Source: an uncultured Bacteroidales bacterium (GTDB lineage: Bacteria > Bacteroidota > Bacteroidia > Bacteroidales > UBA932). Taken from it: a stretch of 47,710 nt of DNA. Numbering within the stretch: the first letter of the stretch is position 1; every line of letters starts with the position of its first letter. The stretch is from the NCBI GenBank assembly GCA_905235535.1, contig CAJOLS010000001.1, positions 1-47,710 on the forward strand, given 5' to 3'. Made by a program: the position numbers and the translations under genes. Under the pieces are notes generated by a model. That model was not told the origin of the DNA and made no database searches. It saw only the letters and a list, made by a program, of their open reading frames with translations. Below, piece after piece: positions 39,349 to 45,905 of the stretch.

Positions 39349-40440
39349 ATGAAACGTTTAGTCTTTTTATCCGCTATGATTCTGGCATCCTGCAGCCCAT
39401 CCCTGGAAACCCGCCTGGACCGTGTGCTCAAGCCCGTATTCCCGGAAGGGCAACCGGGTGCAGTTGTCCTTGTTATGAAAGAAGACAGCATCCTGTATGA
39501 CAAGGGTTTCGGCCAGGCCAACATGGAGACCGGCGCCCACTTGGACGGAGACACGCCCCTGAATGTGGCCTCTGTTTCCAAGCAGTTTACGGCTGTGGCC
39601 GTACTCCAGTTGGTGCAGGAAGGGAAAGTGAGCTTAGAGGACCCTGTGAGCAAGTATTTCCCCGAATACGAAAGCAGAATCTGGGAAGAGATTACCCTCT
39701 CCCACCTGCTTTCCCATTCTTCGGGAGTACCGGACGAAAGGGACTATCTTTCCAAGGAACAGAAGATTTTTGCCGACGATGCCCTCGCCGTAGAATACAT
39801 GAAGACGCTGGATCACCGCAACTTTGCCCCGGGCACCGCCTATGAGTATGTCAATCCCACCTATACCCTTTTGGGATTCCTGATAGAGCGCGTGAGCGGG
39901 GAACCCTTCATTGAATACATGCAAAAGCATGTTCTCCAGCCCGCCGGCATGGACAAGACATACTATTTTGACCGGGACAATCAGAATCCGGCTGCGGCGC
40001 ACGGCTATGCATCCATCGATGACGGTTGGCAGGAATTCGACTTTGGCGAGGAGACCTTCTTCGCCACCCTGCCGGACGGGGGCCTGTACACTTCCACCCA
40101 TGAGTTTGTAAAATGGGAGAAGGCCCTCCGTAGCGGCACCGTCCTGGATAAAGACTTGCTGGACCTTGCCATGACCCCCCACACGGACGCCAGCTACAGC
40201 CGCTGGAGCGACTATCAGAACCGGGCCAACACCTGGTACGGCTACGGATGGTTCATGGAACCGGCCAAAGACGGTGCTCCATTAAGGATTTATCATACGG
40301 GAGACAATGGCGGTTTCAAAATCCTGGCTGCCCGCTACCCGGACTGGGACCTGCTGGTTCTGGTCTTCGCCAACCGGGCAGACTGGGACCGCTACGACCT
40401 TTATATGAAACTGGAAAAAGAACTTTTATCTACTAACTAA
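39349..40440 (+). CDS. Beta-lactamase-fold serine hydrolase lipoprotein (class C / PBP-like)
   Basis: 363 residues from MKRLVF with a lipoprotein signal (LSAMILASC; lipobox before Cys15). The SxxK motif is SVSK (residues 75-78), YxN is YVN (about 167), and the third motif is HTG in IYHTGDNGGF. This fits serine beta-lactamase-like hydrolases (PF00144), whose members are often peptidases or esterases rather than drug-resistance enzymes. Location is the cell envelope. The stop codon is followed at once by a fragment of the MITE end and a 12-bp duplication. Confidence 0.85.
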   Translation: MKRLVFLSAMILASCSPSLETRLDRVLKPVFPEGQPGAVVLVMKEDSILYDKGFGQANMETGAHLDGDTPLNVASVSKQFTAVAVLQLVQEGKVSLEDPVSKYFPEYESRIWEEITLSHLLSHSSGVPDERDYLSKEQKIFADDALAVEYMKTLDHRNFAPGTAYEYVNPTYTLLGFLIERVSGEPFIEYMQKHVLQPAGMDKTYYFDRDNQNPAAAHGYASIDDGWQEFDFGEETFFATLPDGGLYTSTHEFVKWEKALRSGTVLDKDLLDLAMTPHTDASYSRWSDYQNRANTWYGYGWFMEPAKDGAPLRIYHTGDNGGFKILAARYPDWDLLVLVFANRADWDRYDLYMKLEKELLSTN

Positions 40441-40465
40441 AAACAGACTCTTATATCTACTAACT
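40427..40465. repeat. 12-bp direct repeat flanking a MITE-end remnant
   Basis: TATCTACTAACT occurs at 40427-40438 and 40454-40465. Between them, AAAACAGACTC followed by TTA matches the terminal 11 bp and target duplication of the MITE family. It may be a scar of a former insertion. Confidence 0.5.
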
Positions 40466-40479
40466 TAAACCAACACTTT

Positions 40480-41976
40480 ATGACCAACCAAGAGTATTTC
40501 CACTCCATGTTAACCAAGGAGGAGTTTGAACGCCTTCCGTATCTGCCCACCATGGGCCAGTTCGTAGATTGGTTTACCAAGGAATTCGCCCAGAATCCGG
40601 CCATTTCCGACCAAACCAACACCATTACATACAAGGAGCTGGGAGAGAGAGTGGCCCGCCGCCGTGCCTTTATTGAGGGCCTGGGCCTTCCCAAAGGCGC
40701 CCACATCGCCATTTTCGACCGTAACAGCCAGGATGCCATAGAACTGTTCCTGGCCGTGACTTCGGCCGGTTATGTGGCCATGAATTTCCCGGCCTCCCTG
40801 CCCGAAATGGCCGTGGCGGGCTGCTGCATGAAATTTGACATTGCCGCCATCTTCGTCCGGGAGGAGTTCATGCCCCTTACCGCCAAGATACAGGGCACGA
40901 AGGTACTTCCGGCCGCTTCCATTGCCGAGACGGGCGCCCCTTCTGCCGAGATAGACCCTGAAAGCCCCGCCGCCATCTTCTTCACGGGAGGAACCACCGG
41001 CGCGCCCAAGGGAGCTGTCCTTAGCCACCGCGCTCTCATGAGAGGCAACTACAACACCATTTTCAAACCCGGCAAGGTGATAGGAGTACACCGCTATCTG
41101 GCCCTGCTGCCCCTGAGCCACGTGTTCGGCCTCATTATCGGCACCATGGGCTGCTTCTACACCGGCAACCTCATCTACACCTGCGAAGACATGAAGGCCG
41201 CCATGGGCAAACTGTCCGTGATCAAGCCCACCATCCTGGTCATCGTACCCGGCATCTGCGACATCCTGGCCGGCATGGTGAAGATGTACGGTCCCCAGTT
41301 TTTGGGCGGAGAACTGCGCATGATTATTTCCGGCGCCGCCAACGTGCCGCCGCGCCTGGTGGAAACCTTCTCCAAGCTGGGGGTGGAATTCTGCTTCGGC
41401 TACGGCCTTACGGAAACCTCCAACCTCACCAGTGCCAGTGCCGATACCATTCGAAAGCCCAATTCCATCGGCCGCATCTATCCCGGCCAGGAAGCCAAGA
41501 TTGTGGACGGAGAACTGTGGATTAAGGGGGACAATGTCTTCTCCGGCTATTACAAAGACCCCGAGCGCACCGCCGAAGTCCTTACGGAAGACGGTTGGCT
41601 GCGCACCGGAGACCTCTGCCGCTTTGACGAGGAAGGCTTCCTGTACATCACCGGCCGCATCAAGAATATCATTGTGCTGGCCAATGGCGAAAACGTGAGC
41701 CCCGAGGCCCTGGAAGAGCCCTTCTATGCCGACCCGTGCGTAAGGGACGCCATGGTGAAGGAAGACGAACTCAACGGTTCCATGGTTATTGCCGTGGAGA
41801 TTCTGCCGTTGATGCCTGCCTTTGAAGGCAGGCCTTTCGAGGAAGTGGAAGCCTATATGAAGAACCTGGTGGACAAAATCAACGCCACGCAGCCTTCTAC
41901 CCATCAAATCCGCAAAGTGATCGTGCGTACGGAAGACTTCAAGCGCACCGGAAGCATGAAAGTAAGCCGCGTATGA
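40480..41976 (+). CDS. AMP-binding acyl-CoA/acyl-ACP ligase
   Basis: 498 residues of the ANL adenylating family. Visible motifs are the P-loop FFTGGTTGAPKGA (about 166-178), YGLTETSN (about 308-315), the hinge DLCRFDEEGFLYITGR and the C-terminal lysine region GSMKVSR. It should activate a carboxylic acid to the acyl-adenylate and pass it to CoA or, more likely, to the ACP encoded next, which overlaps its stop codon. It is divergent in type from the PaaK-like ligase at 17378. A 9-bp perfect inverted repeat lies within the gene at 41814-41833. Confidence 0.88.
   Translation: MTNQEYFHSMLTKEEFERLPYLPTMGQFVDWFTKEFAQNPAISDQTNTITYKELGERVARRRAFIEGLGLPKGAHIAIFDRNSQDAIELFLAVTSAGYVAMNFPASLPEMAVAGCCMKFDIAAIFVREEFMPLTAKIQGTKVLPAASIAETGAPSAEIDPESPAAIFFTGGTTGAPKGAVLSHRALMRGNYNTIFKPGKVIGVHRYLALLPLSHVFGLIIGTMGCFYTGNLIYTCEDMKAAMGKLSVIKPTILVIVPGICDILAGMVKMYGPQFLGGELRMIISGAANVPPRLVETFSKLGVEFCFGYGLTETSNLTSASADTIRKPNSIGRIYPGQEAKIVDGELWIKGDNVFSGYYKDPERTAEVLTEDGWLRTGDLCRFDEEGFLYITGRIKNIIVLANGENVSPEALEEPFYADPCVRDAMVKEDELNGSMVIAVEILPLMPAFEGRPFEEVEAYMKNLVDKINATQPSTHQIRKVIVRTEDFKRTGSMKVSRV
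41814..41833. repeat. Perfect inverted repeat inside the ligase gene
   Basis: GCCTGCCTT and AAGGCAGGC with a 2-nt centre, coding for residues around LMPAFEGRPF. It could form a small mRNA hairpin. Confidence 0.6.
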
Positions 41977-42218
41977 TGACGAGGGAAGAGGTATTTGAAG
42001 GTCTCAAGGAGATTCTCACTGTTATCCGGCCCAAAACGGACCTTACCCTTGTGGGTTTTGATACCGAGCTCGTCCGCGAGCTCGGTATAGACTCGCTTTC
42101 CATGATGCTCCTGGCCCTGGCCTCGGAGGAGAAGTTCCAAATGAGATTCCCAGAAGGGAAACCGCTGCCGGTTACCGTCGGGGAAGTCTGTGACACTATT
42201 ATTCAGGAGAGAGGTTAG
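41973..42218 (+). CDS. Acyl carrier protein, ligase-linked
   Basis: An 81-residue carrier with site LGIDSLSMMLL, modified serine at residue 41. It overlaps the ligase stop codon by 4 nt, which suggests that the ligase loads it directly. Its 3' end overlaps the end of the convergent GNAT-like gene by 4 nt. A 12-bp perfect inverted repeat (42061-42088) lies within the codons just before the serine. Confidence 0.88.
   Translation: MMTREEVFEGLKEILTVIRPKTDLTLVGFDTELVRELGIDSLSMMLLALASEEKFQMRFPEGKPLPVTVGEVCDTIIQERG
42061..42088. repeat. Perfect 12-bp inverted repeat inside the ACP gene
   Basis: ATACCGAGCTCG (42061-42072), loop TCCG, CGAGCTCGGTAT (42077-42088). It is coding, immediately upstream of the phosphopantetheine serine codon. 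Confidence 0.75.
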
Positions 42219-43357
42219 AGCGTATCGGCCTTGATCTCCATTACATAACTGCGGCGACGTTGATACGGCTGCGGGTTGTAGGGCTCGAAGAGCGTCTGCA
42301 CCTTGTAGTTTTCTTCTAACTGCGGGTTCATTAACATCCGCTTGATTCCCAAGCGGATGTAATTTTCATGCAGGTACTTGGTCATGAGGAGGGCGGCGCC
42401 TTTGGCCTGGTACTCCGGCAATACGCCAATCAGAAGGCCTTCCGTAATATGGTTCTTCCGGGCATTGAGCCAGGGGAGGATGTGCATCCAGCCGAAGGGG
42501 AAAATGCGGCCCTTGGCCTTGCGTACGCCGGCACTGATGTGCGGCATGGTGACGGTAAAGGCCACCAGCTCGTCTTTCTCGTTCACCACAAAGGCCACCA
42601 GGTCTTTGTTCATGACCGGCGTATATTGCCTTACATAGCTGTCTATCTGCTTTTCGGAAAGCCTGGTATATTCGTACAGAGGGTCGAAGGCGGCGTTGAG
42701 TACGTGGAACATTTCCCGGCCTCGGCTGACTATCTGCCTGAGGGTGCGGGCCCTGTAAATGCGAAGACCGTAGCGTTCCTCGATGATAGTGGAATACTTG
42801 TACATTTTCGGAAGTTCGTCCGAGAAATTGAGGAAACGCTGCGTCCAGTCCACGTCTTTGGTAAAGCCCAGCCGTTCCAGATATTCGGGATAATAAGGAT
42901 AATTGTAGATGACGGTGAAGGGGCTTTCGTTTTCAAAACCCTCTACCAGCAAGCCCTCGCGGTCCATATCCGTAAAGCCCAGGGGGCCTTTGATGGTATT
43001 GGCGCCGCGCTTGGCACCCCATACGATAACCGTATCTATGAGGGCCTTGGCCACCTCGAAATCCTCAATGAAATCTATCCAGCCAAAACGGACGGTATTC
43101 TCACCGAACTTTTTGTTGGCCCTGTGGTTGATGATGGCGGCGACGCGGCCCACAATCTTGCCCTCCCGACAGGCCAGGAAAAGTTCTTTTTCACAGAATT
43201 CGAGGGCCGGATTATCCGGTCCAAGGGATTGGAATTCGTCGCTTTCGAAGGGAGGAACCCAGTTTTCGCAATCTTTGTATAAATCCAGCGGAAAACGGAT
43301 AAACGCTTTGAGTAGTTTTTTCCCCTGTACGGTGATAATGGTGGTTTCAGGTTTCAT
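42215..43357 (-). CDS. GNAT-fold N-acyltransferase-like protein, paralogue 2
   Basis: 380 residues from MKPETTIITVQGKKLLKAF; the longer upstream frame crosses the promoter. It shares with paralogue 1 the blocks GPLGFTDMDREGLLVEGFE and YLERLGFTKDVDWT. The C-terminal GNAT motif A-like segment is LLIGVLPEYQAKGAALLM. Function unknown. It is convergent with, and overlaps by 4 nt, the ligase-linked ACP, as paralogue 1 neighbours the plsX-linked ACP. An 11-bp inverted repeat lies inside at 42334-42360. Confidence 0.72.
   Translation of the reverse strand: MKPETTIITVQGKKLLKAFIRFPLDLYKDCENWVPPFESDEFQSLGPDNPALEFCEKELFLACREGKIVGRVAAIINHRANKKFGENTVRFGWIDFIEDFEVAKALIDTVIVWGAKRGANTIKGPLGFTDMDREGLLVEGFENESPFTVIYNYPYYPEYLERLGFTKDVDWTQRFLNFSDELPKMYKYSTIIEERYGLRIYRARTLRQIVSRGREMFHVLNAAFDPLYEYTRLSEKQIDSYVRQYTPVMNKDLVAFVVNEKDELVAFTVTMPHISAGVRKAKGRIFPFGWMHILPWLNARKNHITEGLLIGVLPEYQAKGAALLMTKYLHENYIRLGIKRMLMNPQLEENYKVQTLFEPYNPQPYQRRRSYVMEIKADTL
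42334..42360. repeat. Perfect 11-bp inverted repeat inside GNAT paralogue 2
   Basis: ACATCCGCTTG (42334-42344), loop ATTCC, CAAGCGGATGT (42350-42360). It is coding on the minus strand near residue 340. Confidence 0.7.
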
Positions 43358-43376
43358 CTGCACGGCTTTAATTTGG

Positions 43377-43384
43377 CAAATATA
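43377..43384 (-). promoter_or_regulatory. TAnnTTTG promoter box for GNAT paralogue 2
   Basis: The minus strand reads TATATTTG, with TTTG about 21 bp upstream. It is divergent from the box at 43427-43434. Confidence 0.55.
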
Positions 43385-43426
43385 ACAAAAAACAAGCACT
43401 CCTTGCAAATTCCGGAGCAAAATCAC

Positions 43427-43434
43427 TAATTTTG
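43427..43434 (+). promoter_or_regulatory. TAnnTTTG promoter for the metallophosphoesterase gene
   Basis: TAATTTTG, with a TTG box 21 bp upstream (43403-43405). The box ends 4 nt before the ATG, which predicts a leaderless transcript. Confidence 0.6.
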
Positions 43435-43438
43435 GGGC

Positions 43439-44527
43439 ATGAGATTAGGATTAGTTCGTGTACTTATAGTGTTTCTGGCCACTATGGCTTATGTGATTTG
43501 GCACCTCTGGCGCCTTACACCGGGAGGATGGATCCCCAAGCTGACCGTTGCCCTCCTGTTTTTACTATGGATGGTGGCCGCTTTCGCCAGCATGGGACTC
43601 CGCAGCAGGGTTCCCATCCCAACCATCACGGCTTTATACGAAGTGGGCCATCCCTGGATGATAGCCTACCTGTATCTGCTTATCGCCTTCGTATTGGCCG
43701 ATATCGGCGCCCTTGCGGGGCTTCTCCCCCAAAACTGGCTGTCCGGAAACGGATATACCATGGCGGGGCTTCTGGGAATCATTTCCCTGGTCCTTTTGGC
43801 CGGCGGAATCCATTACAAACACAAATACCGTGAAGAGCTTACAATCCATACGGAGAAAGCGCTTTCCAGGCCCCTGACGGTGTTTCTGGCCAGTGACCTT
43901 CACCTGGGATACGGCAACCGAAAGCCGGAACTCTCCCGCTGGGTGGACCTGATTAACGCTGAAAAACCGGACCTGGTGCTCTTCGGCGGGGATGTCATAG
44001 ATATCCAGCTGAGGCCGCTGGAGGAAGGAAACTATGCCTCGGAATTCGCACGTATCTCCGCTCCCATCTATACCGTCCTGGGCAACCACGAATATATCGG
44101 CCGGGAGGCCGATGCGGAAAAGTTCTTTGCCGAAGCAGGAATCACCCTTCTGCGAGATTCTGTAGCCTATTTTGAGGGGCTGACGCTCATCGGCCGGGAC
44201 GACCGCATCAACCGGGGGCGAAAGGCGCTTTCCCAGTTGGCTGGTGGTGCGGAAGGCTACACCATCCTGCTGGACCACCAGCCCTATCACCTGGAGGAAG
44301 CGGAGGAGGCCGGAATTGACTTTCAGTTCAGCGGACATACCCACAGGGGACAGGTCTGGCCCATTTCCTGGTTGACGGATGCCATGTACGAGAAATCCTG
44401 GGGCCATCACCGGCGGGGGAATACGCGCTATTATGTAAGTTCCGGCCTGGGCATCTGGGGCCCTAAAATCCGAATAGGAACCCGTTCGGAATACCTTGTG
44501 CTTCACCTTGTCCCGGAAAGCGATTGA
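43439..44527 (+). CDS. Membrane-anchored metallophosphoesterase
   Basis: 362 residues. About four N-terminal helices (LVRVLIVFLATMAYVIW, LTVALLFLLWMVAAFA, MIAYLYLLIAFVLADI, MAGLLGIISLVLLAGG) precede a cytosol- or periplasm-facing calcineurin-like domain with SDLHLG (about 152), GGDVID, GNHEY and SGHTHRGQ metal motifs. Substrate could be a lipid phosphate such as UDP-diacylglucosamine or another phosphodiester. This layout resembles YkuE/YaeI-type enzymes. Transcription is probably leaderless from the box at 43427. Confidence 0.85.
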   Translation: MRLGLVRVLIVFLATMAYVIWHLWRLTPGGWIPKLTVALLFLLWMVAAFASMGLRSRVPIPTITALYEVGHPWMIAYLYLLIAFVLADIGALAGLLPQNWLSGNGYTMAGLLGIISLVLLAGGIHYKHKYREELTIHTEKALSRPLTVFLASDLHLGYGNRKPELSRWVDLINAEKPDLVLFGGDVIDIQLRPLEEGNYASEFARISAPIYTVLGNHEYIGREADAEKFFAEAGITLLRDSVAYFEGLTLIGRDDRINRGRKALSQLAGGAEGYTILLDHQPYHLEEAEEAGIDFQFSGHTHRGQVWPISWLTDAMYEKSWGHHRRGNTRYYVSSGLGIWGPKIRIGTRSEYLVLHLVPESD

Positions 44528-44532
44528 TGTAA

Positions 44533-44550
44533 GAGTCTGTTTTGAAATGA
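44533..44550 (+). repeat. Solo MITE end (18 bp)
   Basis: GAGTCTGTTTTGAAATGA, preceded by TAA, matches the left terminal repeat of the MITE family. The rest of the element is missing. Its ATG (44547-44549) is the start codon of the downstream symporter gene. Confidence 0.75.
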
Positions 44551-45395
44551 ATACCATTTGGATTGTCCTCCCCATCCTGACGCTGCTGATGTTCGATTTG
44601 GGCCTGAGCCTGCGGTTGGAAGATTTCGGAAAGGTGTTCCGCAGGCCCTGGCCGGTGGTGGTGGCGCTTTTCGGGCAGCTTGTTCTGCTTCCGGCCATCG
44701 CGCTGGGGCTGGCTTATTTTTTCCGCCTGCCACCGGTGTTCTTCATCGGCCTGGTACTCGTTGCCTGCTGCCCGGGAGGCAGTTCTTCCAATGTTTTCTC
44801 CAAACTGGCCGGTGGAGATGTGGCTTTGTCCGTGATGCTGACGGCATTAAGCAGCATCATTACCCTTTTCACCATCCCGGTGGTGATGAACTGGGCCACA
44901 CGTCTGGTAGGGGAGAGTGTGGGCATCCACCTTCCCGTCGGCAATCTGATGAAGCAGAACCTTGTAATGATGCTTGTTCCGGTGCTTATAGGACTGGGGC
45001 TGCACTATCTTGCCCCGAAGGTTGCCCAGAAGACAGACAAGGTTCTTTCCAAGCTGGCGTTCCCGCTGCTGCTGGTGCTGATTACCGTTTTTTACATCCA
45101 GCATCGGCATACCATTCTGGACAACATCGGCATCCTGGGTCTTTGTGTGACGGCGCTGATTCTGGTCGCTGTCGGCTGTTCCTCCCTGCTCTCCCGCCTG
45201 GTGCGCAACGACGCGCAGCAACGGCGGACGGTGGTTATCGAAGTGGGGATGCAGAATGCGGCGCAGGCCATTGCCATCGCGTCCAGTCCCTTCATCTTTG
45301 CCAACGAGGTGATGGCCATCCCTGCCATTCTCTACTCCCTGGTGATGAATATCGTCCTGCTGTTCTACGTGTATTTCATCCGGAGAAAAAGGTGA
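44547..45395 (+). CDS. Bile acid:sodium symporter family (SBF/BASS) transporter
   Basis: 282 residues with about nine or ten membrane helices. Family features include LLMFDLGLSLRLEDF near the start, the VACCPGGSSSNVFSKLAGGDVALSV region (quoted only as ACCPGGSSSN), and EVGMQNAAQAIAIA. It likely couples Na+ to uptake of an organic acid. The start at 44547 lies inside a MITE end remnant, and the only other upstream start (44496) would overlap the metallophosphoesterase by 32 nt. No clear ribosome binding site is seen. A complete MITE follows 67 nt downstream. Confidence 0.85.
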   Translation: MNTIWIVLPILTLLMFDLGLSLRLEDFGKVFRRPWPVVVALFGQLVLLPAIALGLAYFFRLPPVFFIGLVLVACCPGGSSSNVFSKLAGGDVALSVMLTALSSIITLFTIPVVMNWATRLVGESVGIHLPVGNLMKQNLVMMLVPVLIGLGLHYLAPKVAQKTDKVLSKLAFPLLLVLITVFYIQHRHTILDNIGILGLCVTALILVAVGCSSLLSRLVRNDAQQRRTVVIEVGMQNAAQAIAIASSPFIFANEVMAIPAILYSLVMNIVLLFYVYFIRRKR

Positions 45396-45462
45396 AGAAA
45401 TGCCCCAAAGCCCGCGAAGCCATCAATCGGCCTCCAGCTCAACGAAGACCGCACCATCCTCA

Positions 45463-45624
45463 GAGTCTGTTTTGAAATGATTCAATAAATTCTTTATGTT
45501 TCTTTTTGGTAAATTTTCCTCAAAAATTTTCACCCATAGGAACCTCTATGGCCAAAAATTTTCAAGAAAAATTTCCACAAAAATAAACTATAAATAAAAA
45601 TATCAATCATTTCAAAACAGACTC
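45463..45624 (+). mobile_element. MITE copy 4 (162 bp, 3-bp TCA duplication)
   Basis: Same orientation as copies 1 and 2, with full terminal repeats GAGTCTG / CAGACTC. The loop reads AACCT. TCA flanks both sides (45460-45462 and 45625-45627). Both flanks look like parts of one former open frame (GLQLNEDRTIL before, KCYYKSIKPYIDIVG after). Confidence 0.88.
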
Positions 45625-45721
45625 TCAAATGCTACTACAAATCCATAAAGCCGTACATCGATATTGTCGGTAAGACCAAGTCCGACGCCATGAACACGTT
45701 TGCCAACTCGCTTAGCCTATA
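45622..45721 (+). pseudogene. Possible C-terminal gene remnant after MITE copy 4
   Basis: The open frame directly behind the element reads KCYYKSIKPYIDIVGKTK... and ends in SLSL plus TAA near 45721. Before the element, the frame PSIGLQLNEDRTIL could be its upstream part. No family was recognised and no start is visible, so this is a weak call. Confidence 0.35.
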
Positions 45722-45802
45722 ATCGATAATCTTGCAAAGATTTTGGTATTCAGATAAACTATACTAAATTCCCACTTCGTGGGCATTTACGGCTGCGTCT
45801 CG

Positions 45803-45826
45803 GAAAAGCAAAAAAATTTGCTTTTC
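45803..45826. terminator. 10-bp perfect inverted repeat, AT-rich
   Basis: GAAAAGCAAA (45803-45812), loop AAAA, TTTGCTTTTC (45817-45826). It lies upstream of the DUF4143 promoter and could end transcripts from upstream. Confidence 0.4.
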
Positions 45827-45840
45827 TCTCAACTTGCACG

Positions 45841-45848
45841 TAAATTTG
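45841..45848 (+). promoter_or_regulatory. TAnnTTTG promoter box for the DUF4143 ATPase
   Basis: TAAATTTG, 57 nt upstream of the ATG. An inverted repeat follows 6 nt downstream, over the expected start point. Confidence 0.5.
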
Positions 45849-45854
45849 TGACCG

Positions 45855-45885
45855 TACTCCATAATTTTTGGAAAATTCGGGAGTA
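45855..45885. promoter_or_regulatory. Operator-like inverted repeat before the DUF4143 ATPase
   Basis: TACTCCATAATTTT (45855-45868) and AAAATTCGGGAGTA (45872-45885) pair at 12 of 14 positions around a 3-nt centre. It sits between the promoter box and the ATG. Confidence 0.45.
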
Positions 45886-45905
45886 TAATCAGGAAATTTT
45901 GAGGT

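Larger units (their letters stand above)
45396..45905. other. 510-bp non-genic, repeat-rich interval
   Basis: It holds a full MITE (45463-45624), then a short open frame that continues to the TAA at about 45721 (YYKSIKPYIDIVGKTKSD), which may be a gene remnant split by the MITE. After that come hairpins CCCAC/GTGGG (45771-45783) and GAAAAGCAAA/TTTGCTTTTC (45803-45826), a promoter box and an operator-like repeat before the DUF4143 gene. No tRNA or other RNA gene was recognised. Confidence 0.7.

Noticed and set aside
40510..41907. 465-residue minus-strand frame
   Set aside because: It is antisense to the adenylating ligase with full motifs.
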